64,000 nucleotides of DNA from assembly GCF_014200435.1 (NCBI RefSeq), contig NZ_JACHBR010000001.1, positions 434,001-498,000 on the forward strand, read 5' to 3'. Below the pieces are notes generated by a model. That model had not been told where the DNA came from. It saw nothing but the letters and a program-made list of their open reading frames with translations, and did no database searches. Positions within the stretch are counted from its first letter, which is position 1. Each line of letters begins with the position of its first letter. The position numbers were made by a program, and so were the translations under genes. This stretch comes from Sphaerisporangium krabiense (GTDB lineage Bacteria; Actinomycetota; Actinomycetes; Streptosporangiales; Streptosporangiaceae). Shown piece by piece: positions 1-8,347 of this stretch.

Positions 1-1448
1 GTCTCGGCGCGGCGCAGCGCCGCCCGCATGTCCGGGCTCGCGGTCCCGTTCGGCGGGGCGGGGACGGCGGCGGGGACGCGGTCGCGCAGTGCCTCCCAGT
101 CGCCGTACACGTTGTCGAAGTCGTCGCGCCGGTCGGCCGTGCGCCCGGTGGAGTCGACCTCGACGTGCAGGTCGGTGCGGCCCGAGGAGGCGAGTCCCCC
201 GAACCCGCCGTCGGGCTCCTGCCACGGCAGGCCGGAGGGGTCGACGTCGAGGGCGAGCCCGGTGCGCGGGTCGGCCAGGGCGTCGACGTGCGCGCGCAGG
301 CGCGGGTCCAGCCAGGGCTCCCCCGCGAGCACGTACTCGGGGTAGATGGTGAGGCGCTCCTTGAGCGTGAACCCGGCGGCGGCCGTGCGGGCGGCCAGCT
401 CGTCGATCTGGGGCCAGGGACGCTCGGGGTTGACGTGGTCGGGCGTCAGCGGCGACACCCCGCCCCAGTCGTCGATCCCGGCGCGGATCATGAGCGCGTA
501 CTCGTCGCCGATGAGGTTGGGCGGGGCCTGGACGCGGGCCTTGGCGCCGAGGACGAGGCGGGTGACGGCGATCGTCGCGGCGAGTTCCCGCAGGTCGGCG
601 TCTGGCATGCCGCGCATGGCCGTGTCGGGCTTGGCGCGGAAGTTCTGCACGATGACCTCCTGGACGCCCCCGTACTCGCGGGCGACCCGGCGGATCGCGA
701 AGATCGACTCGGCGCGGTCGGTGACGGTCTCGCCGATGCCGATGAGGATGCCGGTGGTGAACGGCACGTTGGAGCGCCCGGCGTCCTCCAGCACGCGCAG
801 CCGGACGGCCGGGTCCTTGTCGGGCGAGCCGTAGTGGGCGGCGCCCTTCTCCTCGAACAGCCGCCGCGAGGTGGTCTCCAGCATCATGCCCATGGAGGGG
901 GCGACCGGCTTGAGCCGCTGCAGGTCGCGCCAGGTCATGACGCCGGGGTTGAGGTGGGGCAGCAGGCCGGTCTCCTCCAGCACGCGGATCGCCATGGCCC
1001 GCACGTAGGAGAGCGTGTCGTCGTACCCGTGGGCGTCTAGCCACTCGCGGGCCTGGTGCCAGCGGTCCTCGGGGCGGTCGCCGAGGGTGAACAGGGCCTC
1101 CTTGCAGCCGAGTGCCGCGCCCTGGCGGGCGATGTCCAGCACTTCGTCGGGGCCGAGGAAGGCGGCGGGGAGCTTTCCGGGCGCCGTGGCGAACGTGCAG
1201 TAGCCACAGCGGTCGCGGCACAGGCGGGTCAGAGGGATGAATACCTTGCGGCTGTAGGTGACGACGCCGGGCCGTCCGACCGCGGCCAGCCCGGCGTCCC
1301 TGACGCGGCCGGCGTATTCGAGGAGCCGTTCCAGATCGGCCCCCCGGGCGTGCAACAGAACCGTGGCCTCCGTCACGTCGAGCGCCTTGCCGTCTCTGGC
1401 CCTGGCCAGCGCCCGCCGCATCGCGGCATCTGTGGGGTTCACGTCCAT
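1..1448 (-). CDS. fbiC: FO synthase (coenzyme F420 biosynthesis), N-terminal part, truncated by the window edge
   Basis: This enzyme makes 7,8-didemethyl-8-hydroxy-5-deazariboflavin (FO), the chromophore of coenzyme F420, from a tyrosine-derived and a flavin-pathway precursor in the cytoplasm. About 482 codons are present and the frame stays open to base 1. Near residue 80 the radical-SAM cysteines are visible as CRDRCGYC (CxxxCxxC, 4Fe-4S), followed by CofG-type segments such as [14 protein letters not shown] and [22 protein letters not shown]. Actinobacterial FbiC fuses CofG and CofH in about 850 residues; only the CofG half and the start of the linker lie here. The ATG at 1448 directly follows an in-frame TAA-containing segment and has no Shine-Dalgarno. 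A TAATGT -10 box sits six bases before it, which suggests a leaderless transcript. Very confident of the family. Confidence 0.95.
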   Translation of the reverse strand, partial: MDVNPTDAAMRRALARARDGKALDVTEATVLLHARGADLERLLEYAGRVRDAGLAAVGRPGVVTYSRKVFIPLTRLCRDRCGYCTFATAPGKLPAAFLGPDEVLDIARQGAALGCKEALFTLGDRPEDRWHQAREWLDAHGYDDTLSYVRAMAIRVLEETGLLPHLNPGVMTWRDLQRLKPVAPSMGMMLETTSRRLFEEKGAAHYGSPDKDPAVRLRVLEDAGRSNVPFTTGILIGIGETVTDRAESIFAIRRVAREYGGVQEVIVQNFRAKPDTAMRGMPDADLRELAATIAVTRLVLGAKARVQAPPNLIGDEYALMIRAGIDDWGGVSPLTPDHVNPERPWPQIDELAARTAAAGFTLKERLTIYPEYVLAGEPWLDPRLRAHVDALADPRTGLALDVDPSGLPWQEPDGGFGGLASSGRTDLHVEVDSTGRTADRRDDFDNVYGDWEALRDRVPAAVPAPPNGTASPDMRAALRRAE

Positions 1449-1454
1449 GGAGGC

Positions 1455-1460
1455 ACATTA
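1455..1460 (-). promoter_or_regulatory. Probable -10 box of a leaderless fbiC transcript
   Basis: On the minus strand TAATGT matches TAnnnT and ends six bases before the fbiC ATG. There is no ribosome-binding site, so transcription probably starts at the start codon. No clear -35 hexamer is visible. Confidence 0.5.
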
Positions 1461-1618
1461 CGGAACGGGGCGGCGCGCGCCTGCGACCGGGGGCCTGCCG
1501 TTCTTCGTGGCTTAAGCAGCACTAAAGGGTATTGGTGACCAATTCTCGATGGACGTTAATACATGCACGCGAACATAATTGAGATGTCACGGAAAGTCCT
1601 CCCCGCAAGGAGTCCCCC

Positions 1619-1837
1619 ATGTCCTGGCTGGTCCTCGCCTTCATCGTCGCCGTCGCCGTGCTCGCCCCGCTCTTCGGCGCCGACACCCGCGACGGGCGCG
1701 ACTGGAAGCCCCGCGCCGTCCACGCTCCCCGGGTGACCGGCCGACTATCCGCGCTCAGAACGCGCGATAGTCGCGTGCCGGCATCCGCGGCCCGCGTGCC
1801 GGTGGCCGCCGCCCGCCGAGTTCGAGCAGGCGCGTGA
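1619..1837 (+). CDS. Small single-pass membrane protein, function unknown
   Basis: A 72-residue product begins at an ATG preceded by a good AAGGAG ribosome-binding site six bases away. Residues 2-20 (SWLVLAFIVAVAVLAPLFGA) form one hydrophobic helix, followed by an Asp/Arg/Lys-rich segment (DTRDGRDWKPR) that would lie on the cytoplasmic side. The last third is Arg/Ala-rich and overlaps the convergent glycosylase gene by about 80 bases, so the functional part is probably the helix and the charged segment. The strong ribosome-binding site and the sharp hydrophobic-to-charged layout argue for a real gene. I recognise no family. Confidence 0.5.
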   Translation: MSWLVLAFIVAVAVLAPLFGADTRDGRDWKPRAVHAPRVTGRLSALRTRDSRVPASAARVPVAAARRVRAGA

Positions 1838-2678
1838 CCCGGTAGCGGTGCCCGCGGTAGGGGGCGAGCAGCTCCAGCATCCCGGCGTCGTCGGTCCTGC
1901 CGCCGGTGAGCGACCACCCGACCAGTGAGGGCAGGTGGTAGTCGCCGACGGAGACCGCGTCGGCGTCGCCGTGGGCCCGCTGCCGCACCTCCGCCGACGT
2001 CCACACCCCCACCCCCGGCAGCGCCCGCAGCAGGCGGTCGGCGTCCGCCGGGGCCGCGGCCTCCAGCTTGGCCGCGTGCAGGGCCGCGTTGACGATCGTC
2101 CGGGCCCGCACCGCCTCGGCGCCCGCGCGGTGCCAGTCCCACGACGGGACGCGCCGCCAGACCTCCGGCTCGGGGAACACGCGCATCCCCGCGGGCGCGG
2201 GTCCGGGGGCGGGCTCGCCGTAGGCGCGCAGCAGCCACCGCCAGGCCCGGAACGCCTCCCTGCCCACCACCTTCTGCTCCAGCACGGCGGGGACCAGCGC
2301 CTCGAACACCCGCGAGGTCGCGCTCAGGCGCAGGCCGCCGTGCCGGGAGGCCAGCTCTCTGACCAGCGCGTAGCCGCCGGACGGCAGGCCCTCCAGCAGC
2401 AGCGCGAAATCGGCCACCGGGTCGTCGGCGCCGAGGAGCCGGGGCAGCGTCTCCAGCATCCACCCGGCGCCCGGGCCCCACGCCTGCCCCACGACCTCGC
2501 CCCGCCGGGCGTCGGCACCGACCCGCAGCGTGCCCGGCCCTTCCGGGGTGCGGGAGGTGCGCCAGATCGCGCCGTCCGGGGTGGCCTGCCACGCCGGATC
2601 GCCCGCCCCACGGCGGTGCGGGGCGAGCGTCGTCTTCACGTCCAATGGCCCGCTCGGCCGCCACCTGCGCTCGCGCAC
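1755..2678 (-). CDS. DNA-3-methyladenine glycosylase-like protein (AlkA-type HhH-GPD)
   Basis: Predicted base-excision repair glycosylase that flips out and removes alkylated or damaged bases. The 307-residue product carries the helix-hairpin-helix segment LPGVGVWTSAEV near residue 220 and, about 20 residues later, VSVGDYHLPSLV, whose Asp matches the catalytic Asp of the HhH-GPD family. LEQKVVGREAFRAWRWLL near residue 135 is the typical helix before the HhH. There is no C-terminal 4Fe-4S cysteine cluster, so it resembles AlkA rather than EndoIII or MutY. It starts at a GTG with a TACGCT -10-like box just upstream (leaderless type). It is convergent with the small membrane gene, overlapping its 3' end, and stands apart from the glycan genes. 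Confidence 0.85.
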   Translation of the reverse strand: MRERRWRPSGPLDVKTTLAPHRRGAGDPAWQATPDGAIWRTSRTPEGPGTLRVGADARRGEVVGQAWGPGAGWMLETLPRLLGADDPVADFALLLEGLPSGGYALVRELASRHGGLRLSATSRVFEALVPAVLEQKVVGREAFRAWRWLLRAYGEPAPGPAPAGMRVFPEPEVWRRVPSWDWHRAGAEAVRARTIVNAALHAAKLEAAAPADADRLLRALPGVGVWTSAEVRQRAHGDADAVSVGDYHLPSLVGWSLTGGRTDDAGMLELLAPYRGHRYRVTRLLELGGRRPPARGPRMPARDYRAF

Positions 2679-2685
2679 GAGGTCC

Positions 2686-2691
2686 AGCGTA
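2686..2691 (-). promoter_or_regulatory. Probable -10 box for the glycosylase gene
   Basis: TACGCT on the minus strand (TAnnnT) lies seven bases before the GTG at 2678, and no ribosome-binding site is present. This fits a leaderless transcript. A -35 is not obvious. Confidence 0.4.
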
Positions 2692-2835
2692 TTGGCCCCG
2701 CACCACCCGAGATGTCACATATCCGGAAAAGCGGACAGCAGCCCGGTCGCGTACGGCGGCACGTCGCCGCCGGTCGCATGCCACGGCACGGCCCCGCCGG
2801 CTACCGCGGGCGCCGCTCCGTGGCCCGCGGCGGGC

Positions 2836-3963
2836 TCACCGGTCGGCCGCCCGCTCGTACGAGGCCAGGTGCGCCTCCGCCGACGCCTCCCAGGTGAACT
2901 CGCGGGAGCGGGAGATCCCGGCGTCGGCCAGCGCCCGCCGGCGCTCCGGCGACAGCAACAGGGTCTTCAGCGCGTCCCTGATGCTCTCCGCGTCCGGCTC
3001 GGTGTAGGCCACGGCGTCGCCGCCGACCTCGGGCAGGGAGGTGCGGTGGGTGGTGAGCACGGGAGCGCCGCAGGCCATGGCCTCCAGGACCGGCAGCCCG
3101 AACCCCTCGCCACGGGAGGGGAACGCCACGACGACGGCGCCGCCGAGGAAGCCGGGCAGGTCGGTGAACGACAGGTAGCCGGGGCGGACCACGCGCACCG
3201 TCACGGGCAGCTCGCCGATCGCGGTGTCGACCTCGTCGCTCCAGCCCGCGCCGCTGGCCAGCACCAGCGCGGGCGGCTCGGGGAGGTCGCGCACGGCCTG
3301 GCCGAAGCCGCGCACCAGGTTCGGAACGTTCTTACGCGGCTCGAAGGCGCCGAGGAAGGCGACGTAGGGACGGCCGTGCAGGCCGAGCCGCCCGGCGGCG
3401 CGGGCGACCTCGTCGGAGGACGGCTCGTGGAACAGGCCGCGGTCCACGCCGTGGTAGGCGACGTCGATGCGCGTGGGGTCGGCGGCGAGCACCCGCACCA
3501 GCTCGTCCCGCGTGGCCTTGGACGGCACGATCACCCGGGCGCAGTCGCGGACGGCGGTGCGGGTGGCGGCGCGGAAGAACGAGCCCTTCAGGTCGCCGTG
3601 GCGGTCGTGCTCGGTGAACCACGTGACATCGTGCACGGTGGCCACGGTGGGCAGGCCCGACTGCAGCGGGATCGAATAGTACGGGGCGTGGATGACCTTG
3701 GCCGCCACCTTGCGCGCCAGCACGGGAAGGCCGGTCTGCTCCCAGGCCAGGCGCGCGCCGCGGCTGCCGATCGCGGGCGGCCCCGGCAGGATGCGCGCCG
3801 AGGCGGCGATCTTGCCGTACCGGTCGGCGTCCGAGCGCTGGCACACCACCGCGAGATCGGCGCCGGCCCGGTCCAGCGCGCTGAGAAGACCGTCGACGTA
3901 GCGGATCAGGCCCCCGCGATCCGCGGGGACCGCTGTGGCGTCGACGAGCACACGGGGCGTCAC
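2836..3963 (-). CDS. Glycosyltransferase, GT4 family (GT-B fold)
   Basis: Retaining glycosyltransferase expected to transfer a nucleotide-activated sugar (often mannose or glucose) to a lipid- or glycan-linked acceptor at the inner membrane face. Of 375 residues, the N-terminal Rossmann half begins VLVDATAVPADRGGLIRYV. The C-terminal half holds PYVAFLGAFEPRKNVPNLV near residue 195 and the donor-site EX7E region FPSRGEGFGLPVLEAMACG near residue 285, both diagnostic of GT4. It starts at a GTG with AAAGGAG eight bases upstream. It opens a run of minus-strand glycan genes (to about 8 kb), although about 140 bases separate it from the flippase-like gene. The exact sugar cannot be told from sequence. 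Confidence 0.9.
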   Translation of the reverse strand: MTPRVLVDATAVPADRGGLIRYVDGLLSALDRAGADLAVVCQRSDADRYGKIAASARILPGPPAIGSRGARLAWEQTGLPVLARKVAAKVIHAPYYSIPLQSGLPTVATVHDVTWFTEHDRHGDLKGSFFRAATRTAVRDCARVIVPSKATRDELVRVLAADPTRIDVAYHGVDRGLFHEPSSDEVARAAGRLGLHGRPYVAFLGAFEPRKNVPNLVRGFGQAVRDLPEPPALVLASGAGWSDEVDTAIGELPVTVRVVRPGYLSFTDLPGFLGGAVVVAFPSRGEGFGLPVLEAMACGAPVLTTHRTSLPEVGGDAVAYTEPDAESIRDALKTLLLSPERRRALADAGISRSREFTWEASAEAHLASYERAADR

Positions 3964-4105
3964 GAGCCGCGCTCCTTTCGGGTCACCGGTTCACTCTATT
4001 GCGAGGCTCCCCGGAATCGGGGGCGTTATCACCGCCCATTTCCCCAAGTGCCCTGCCCGGTGCCATGACCATTAACCTGCGCGACGCCGGCCCCGGGCCG
4101 GCGCG

Positions 4106-5053
4106 TCACTCGTTGCGGGCGGGCACGGGGACGGCACGGGCGCGGCGGGCGGCGGCGCCCGCCAGCGCGGCGCAGACCAGGTCGCCCGCGGAGACCACCA
4201 GGCGCGAGCACAGGGCCGCGACGATGGCCGTCCCGCCGTCCAGCACCGGGGCCAGCGCGGCGACCATGGCGACCTCGCGGACGCCCGCCCCGGCGGGGGC
4301 GATCACGACGGCGAAGCCGAGGCACCAGGCCAGCGCGAAGGCCCCGGCCGACAGCGCGAACGCCCGTCCCCCGGTGACGCCGAGGCCCGCGACGATCAGC
4401 GCCAGGTGGACGCCGTAGGCGGCCCAGCCGGCGAACGCCCACCCGGCCGAGGTGAGCAGGCCGCGGCGGGTCAGGGGACGTTCGAGCGGGGGCCGCCGCA
4501 GCAGGCGCAGCCCGAGGCCGAGCGCGGCGTTGACGACCTTGGGATGGAGGCCGGCGACGAGCACCGGCAGCAGCAGGAGCAGCCAGGCGTAGCGGGTGAC
4601 CGAGTCGCCGGCGAAGACGGGCAGCGTGACCAGGGCGACGAGCAGGCCGCTGGCCAGGTAGATCGGATAGGTCAGGAAGAACGCGGCGGCGCTGCGCGGG
4701 CGCGGGACGCCGAGGTCCTTGCCCATCTCCATCTGCGCCAGCACCGGCCACAGCGAGCCGGGGATGTACTTGCCGAGCTGTCCGACGAAGAACACCTTGG
4801 CCGCGTCGGCGAACCGCAGCGGCGAGCCCAGGTCGGCGAGCAGCGCCCGCCACATGAGCATGCCCGCGGTGAGCGCCGCGAGCACGGCGACCAGCGAGCC
4901 GCCGAGCGCGGGCCACGACAGCCGCGCGAACCCCTCGGCCACCCGGGACCACTGCCCGGCGATCGTCCACGCGCCGAACCCCAGCGCGACCAGCAGGAAG
5001 GCGATCCTGACGAGCTTCTTGGGCGTGATCAGGCGGGTCGCCGAGGGGCTCAT
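4106..5053 (-). CDS. Integral membrane protein of the lysylphosphatidylglycerol-synthase TM / UPF0104 (flippase-like) family
   Basis: A 315-residue polytopic membrane protein with about eight hydrophobic helices. It shows family hallmarks such as VFFVGQLGKYIPGSLWPVLAQ near residue 75 and the glycine/proline-rich loop VVIAPAGAGVREVAMVAAL near residue 240. This family includes the MprF flippase domain and glycan or lipid-linked intermediate translocators; a translocation role here is inference. The start is taken as the ATG at 5053 because it overlaps the stop of the upstream methyltransferase (ATGA), a translational-coupling arrangement. The neighbours (methyltransferase and glycosyltransferases) suggest it acts on a lipid-linked glycan made by this cluster. 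Confidence 0.8.
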   Translation of the reverse strand: MSPSATRLITPKKLVRIAFLLVALGFGAWTIAGQWSRVAEGFARLSWPALGGSLVAVLAALTAGMLMWRALLADLGSPLRFADAAKVFFVGQLGKYIPGSLWPVLAQMEMGKDLGVPRPRSAAAFFLTYPIYLASGLLVALVTLPVFAGDSVTRYAWLLLLLPVLVAGLHPKVVNAALGLGLRLLRRPPLERPLTRRGLLTSAGWAFAGWAAYGVHLALIVAGLGVTGGRAFALSAGAFALAWCLGFAVVIAPAGAGVREVAMVAALAPVLDGGTAIVAALCSRLVVSAGDLVCAALAGAAARRARAVPVPARNE

Positions 5054-5883
5054 GGCGTCGGGACGGGCTGCGGGGGCTGCGGCAGGGCCGGCCCGAGCGG
5101 CCTGCGCGGCGTCTTGGACGCCACCCACAGGTAGGTGGGCACGACGGGCAGCAGCGCGCGCAGGGCGGCGCGCGGCGCGCGGGCCAAGGTGGCCTGGGCG
5201 GCGCGACCGGCGGCGCCGGGGAACAGCTCGGCGCCGGCGAAACGCTCCGGCGAGGCCAGCACGGGCAGCGAGTAGTCCCAGACGTGGAAGCCGGCCAGCA
5301 TGCGGCGCAGCCCTCCGCGCGTGCGGAACCGCTCGTAGTAGTGGTCGGCGCGGCCGAACGAGCGGACGTAGCGGTCGGCGAGCGCGGGGGGCAGGTACGA
5401 CAGGAAGGGCAGCTTGTAGTGCGGCTCGATCACGCCGAGCCGGTTGCCGAGCCCGAGGTACAGCACGCCGTCGTCGGCGAGCACCCGGCGCATCTCCCTG
5501 ATCACGGCGTCGGGGTCGACCACGTGCTCGTAGATGTGGTTGAAGACCAGGACGTCCATCGACCCGTCGGGAAACGGCAGCGCGGTGCCGTCGGCGCAGA
5601 CGAAGGCCACCCGCTTGCCGAACCGCTCCGCCGCCTTGCGCAGGCCGGGGACGTCGATGTCGATCCCGAAGGCGTGCTCCGCGCCCGCCGCGGCGAGCTC
5701 GTCGGCGATGAAACCGGCCGAGCAGCCGATGTCGGCGACGCGCCTGCCGTCGAGGACGGGGCCGTCGCCGGCGTCGCGCCCGAGGAAGTGCGCCAGTACG
5801 GCGATGATCTTGGCGGCCTTGCGCCGCCGCTTCGCCTCGTCCAGCATCGCGGCCTGAAACTCGGAGTACTCAAGCTGCGCCAC
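5050..5883 (-). CDS. Class I SAM-dependent methyltransferase
   Basis: About 277 residues with the Rossmann motif VADIGCSAGFIADELAAAG (motif I, SAM binding) near residue 55, the acidic strand-2 end FGIDID, and PFPDGSMDVLVFNHIYEHV, typical of the Methyltransf_11 group. Substrate unknown. Given the glycosyltransferases on both sides it probably methylates a sugar or polyprenyl-linked intermediate. The open frame reaches 5964, overlapping the upstream gene. I prefer the GTG at 5883, which has AGGGAA just upstream and gives a normal N-terminus. Its stop overlaps the start of the flippase-like gene. Confidence 0.85.
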   Translation of the reverse strand: MAQLEYSEFQAAMLDEAKRRRKAAKIIAVLAHFLGRDAGDGPVLDGRRVADIGCSAGFIADELAAAGAEHAFGIDIDVPGLRKAAERFGKRVAFVCADGTALPFPDGSMDVLVFNHIYEHVVDPDAVIREMRRVLADDGVLYLGLGNRLGVIEPHYKLPFLSYLPPALADRYVRSFGRADHYYERFRTRGGLRRMLAGFHVWDYSLPVLASPERFAGAELFPGAAGRAAQATLARAPRAALRALLPVVPTYLWVASKTPRRPLGPALPQPPQPVPTP

Positions 5884-5921
5884 GCGTTCCCTACCCACCC
5901 GGCCAAGGGTAGTGGGTGGGA

Positions 5922-6998
5922 TCACGAGCCCGGGGCGAGCAGCGTGCGGACGTACGTCGCCCAATAGGGGGCGGGGTCCACGGCCTTGACGTTCGCGCGG
6001 AGACGTTCCGGCTCGCCGGGGGCGTAGAAGCGGGTGACGGCCTCGGCCAGGGCGTCCACCGAGCCGGGGGCCGCGACCAGGCCGTCCACGCCGTCGGTGA
6101 CGTGCGCGGCCAGCGGCCCCACGTCGGTGACGATGGCGGGAAGGCCGTGCTCGTGGGCGAGCCAGACGTTCTGGCTGGCGGTGGCCGAGCGGTAGGGCAT
6201 CACGAGCGCGTCCGCCCCGGCGAACAGGGCGGGCATCTCGTCGGCGGGCACGTAGCCGGGCCGCAGCTCGACCCGGTCGCCGAGCCCCAGCTCCGCGATC
6301 AGCGCGCGCGTGTCGTCCAGGCCGCCCCAGAACTCGCCCGCGACGGTCAGCGACACGCCCGGCACCCGGGCGAGGGCGCGCAGCAGCAGGTCGAGGCCCT
6401 TGTACGGCCGGACGATGCCGAAGAACAGCAGCCGCCGCGTCACGCCCCGCGCGGCGCCCCCGGCGGCCCGGGACGGCAGGTGCGGCGGCAGGGCGGCGAC
6501 GGAGACCGGCGCGGGGGCGAGCTCCCTGGCGAGCGCGGCCTGCTCCTCCGAGTGCGCGAGCACCCGGTCCACCCGGCGCAGCAGCGCCCGGACCAGCGGC
6601 ACGTCATAGGGCTTGCGCTCGTGCGGCAGCACGTTGTGGCACAGGGCCACGACCGGGGCCGCGCGGCGCAGGCCGTACAGGATGCCCAGGTAGGCGGGCA
6701 CCTGGACCGGGCTGAGCAGGGTGAGCACGACGAGCCCCGCGCCGCGCAACCGCCGCCCGCAGCCGAGCCAGCCGGCCGGGTTGCGCCAGTCCAGCACCCG
6801 CCGGACGTGCGGGAACGGGTCGCCTTCCGGCGAGGAGATCGTCTGCTGCCCGGGGTACAGGAACGCGGGGTACTGCGCGCGCCAGGACTCGATCACGACG
6901 TCGTGCCCGGCGGCCGCGAGGCGGTGCGCCAGCTCGGTGGTGTGCTGCGCCCCGCCCCCCTTGTACGGGTACGTGGGCCCGGCGATCGCGATGCGCAT
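5922..6998 (-). CDS. Glycosyltransferase, GT4 family
   Basis: 358 residues beginning MRIAIAGPTYPYKGGGAQHT, the glycine-rich N-terminal acceptor-side loop of GT4 enzymes. The C-terminal donor domain shows LLFFGIVRPYKGLDLLLRAL near residue 185 and MPYRSATASQNVWLAHEHGLP near residue 265. The latter occupies the EX7E position but has only a weak match, so the donor may be unusual. It starts at an ATG 12 bases after the stop of the upstream GT2 gene and its end overlaps the methyltransferase frame, which places it in one operon with them. The role in surface glycan assembly is inferred from context. Confidence 0.88.
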   Translation of the reverse strand: MRIAIAGPTYPYKGGGAQHTTELAHRLAAAGHDVVIESWRAQYPAFLYPGQQTISSPEGDPFPHVRRVLDWRNPAGWLGCGRRLRGAGLVVLTLLSPVQVPAYLGILYGLRRAAPVVALCHNVLPHERKPYDVPLVRALLRRVDRVLAHSEEQAALARELAPAPVSVAALPPHLPSRAAGGAARGVTRRLLFFGIVRPYKGLDLLLRALARVPGVSLTVAGEFWGGLDDTRALIAELGLGDRVELRPGYVPADEMPALFAGADALVMPYRSATASQNVWLAHEHGLPAIVTDVGPLAAHVTDGVDGLVAAPGSVDALAEAVTRFYAPGEPERLRANVKAVDPAPYWATYVRTLLAPGS

Positions 6999-7010
6999 GC
7001 GGATACCGGC

Positions 7011-7940
7011 CTACTCGCCCCGGGAGCGGACGATCAGGTCGGCCAGCAGGGCCAGCGACCCGATGATCAGGCCGGACAGGAACACCATCACGGTGCTGGC
7101 CGGGAAGTAGAAGGGGTGGCGGAACATGTCCACGACGCCCTTGACCAGGCCGATCACCACCAGCCAGATCGCGGGCGGCATCAGCACCTTGAGCGGGTTG
7201 AAGTACATCACCATCCGCAGCACCTGGAGGATGTAGCGGTAGGCGTCGGAGATGAAGCTGAACTTGGACGTCCCCGCCCGCTTGCTGTACTCGATCGGCA
7301 TGTACTGCACGTCGTGCTGGTTGGACAGGAACGCCAGCGTGATCGTGGTGACGCAGGAGAACCCGGGGGGCAGCAGCCGCAGGTACGGCAGCGAGACCGA
7401 CCTGCGGAACGCGCGCAGCCCCGAGTTCAGGTCGGGGATCTCCTGGCCCGCCAGCCGCTCGGCCACCTTGCGGATGAACCACTTGGCGGGCACCCGCAGG
7501 AACTTGTGCGACCCCTGCTCGCTGGTGCGCGCCCCGACGACCTGGTCGACGGTGGGGTCCTTCTCCAAGATCTGCACCAGTTCGGGGATGCGGTCGTTGG
7601 GGTAGGTCATGTCGGCGTCGGTCCACACGACGATCTCGCCGCGCGCGTCCTGCGTGCCGATGCGCCGCACGGTGCCCGAGCCGCCGTTGCGGTGGAAGGC
7701 CACGACGCGCATGTTGGGGAAGCGGGGCGCGGCCTCGCGGAGCCGGTCGAGCGTGCCGTCGGTGGAGTGGTCGTCCACGGCCATGAGCTCGTAGGTGTAG
7801 CCGCTGCCGTCCATGGCGCCGCAGATGCGTTCGACTTCCTCGATGACGTGGTCCTGCTCGTTGTAACAGGGAAGGACGATCGTCACATAGGGCTTGGCGT
7901 CCACGGCGGGTCCAGTCTCAGGCGTCTCGGTCACACTCAC
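7011..7940 (-). CDS. Glycosyltransferase, GT2 family, polyprenyl-phosphate type with C-terminal membrane helices
   Basis: 309 residues. The GT-A core begins YVTIVLPCYNEQDHVIEEV and carries MAVDDHSTDGT and the DXD-type VVWTDADMTYP near residue 105. After residue 225 there are two strong hydrophobic helices. This layout matches dolichol/undecaprenyl-phosphate sugar synthases (DPM1/ArnC/GtrB type), which load a sugar on a lipid carrier for later use on the outer face, for example by the large membrane proteins at 8-12 kb. It starts at a GTG with a TATCCT box about nine bases upstream. It is the first gene of the minus-strand operon. Confidence 0.88.
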   Translation of the reverse strand: MSVTETPETGPAVDAKPYVTIVLPCYNEQDHVIEEVERICGAMDGSGYTYELMAVDDHSTDGTLDRLREAAPRFPNMRVVAFHRNGGSGTVRRIGTQDARGEIVVWTDADMTYPNDRIPELVQILEKDPTVDQVVGARTSEQGSHKFLRVPAKWFIRKVAERLAGQEIPDLNSGLRAFRRSVSLPYLRLLPPGFSCVTTITLAFLSNQHDVQYMPIEYSKRAGTSKFSFISDAYRYILQVLRMVMYFNPLKVLMPPAIWLVVIGLVKGVVDMFRHPFYFPASTVMVFLSGLIIGSLALLADLIVRSRGE

Positions 7941-8347
7941 GTCGGGCGAGGATACAGTGCCCGGCCGGCGAGGAAATCCACATCTTCCTCATCAGCACAG
8001 TCTTTTCCGCCGCATCCCCACCTCACTCCGCCCGCCCCGCCCCCATGGGGCATGCGGGGGTGACGGCCCTGTCTACCAGGCCGTCCGGTGATTGCGCGGC
8101 GATTTCCCCATGCGGACCACGCCGTTGCGCATGCCTTCCCCCTTTTGCCGGAATTTCACCCCGCCCCACAGGCGGCGGGGCGGCTTTCCCCGAAATACGC
8201 CCACGCCGCCCCGGCCACGGCCCCCGGGAGGGCTCCGGCGACGCGTGAACCGGCCAGATCACCGGGTTTCCCGCCGAAGCGGCAAAGCTTTGCCCTGCTA
8301 TACGGCGTGTAGTCACGCTCTCACGTTGAGGAAAGGAACGGCGGAGC
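7941..8347. other. 407-base intergenic region with a 14-base perfect palindrome
   Basis: No convincing gene is seen. The left side holds the promoter region for the GT2 gene. Near the right end GGCAAAGCTTTGCC at 8281-8294 is a perfect palindrome about 50 bases beyond the stop of the membrane-protein gene. It lacks a T-run on either side, so it looks more like a protein-binding site than a terminator. Confidence 0.4.
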
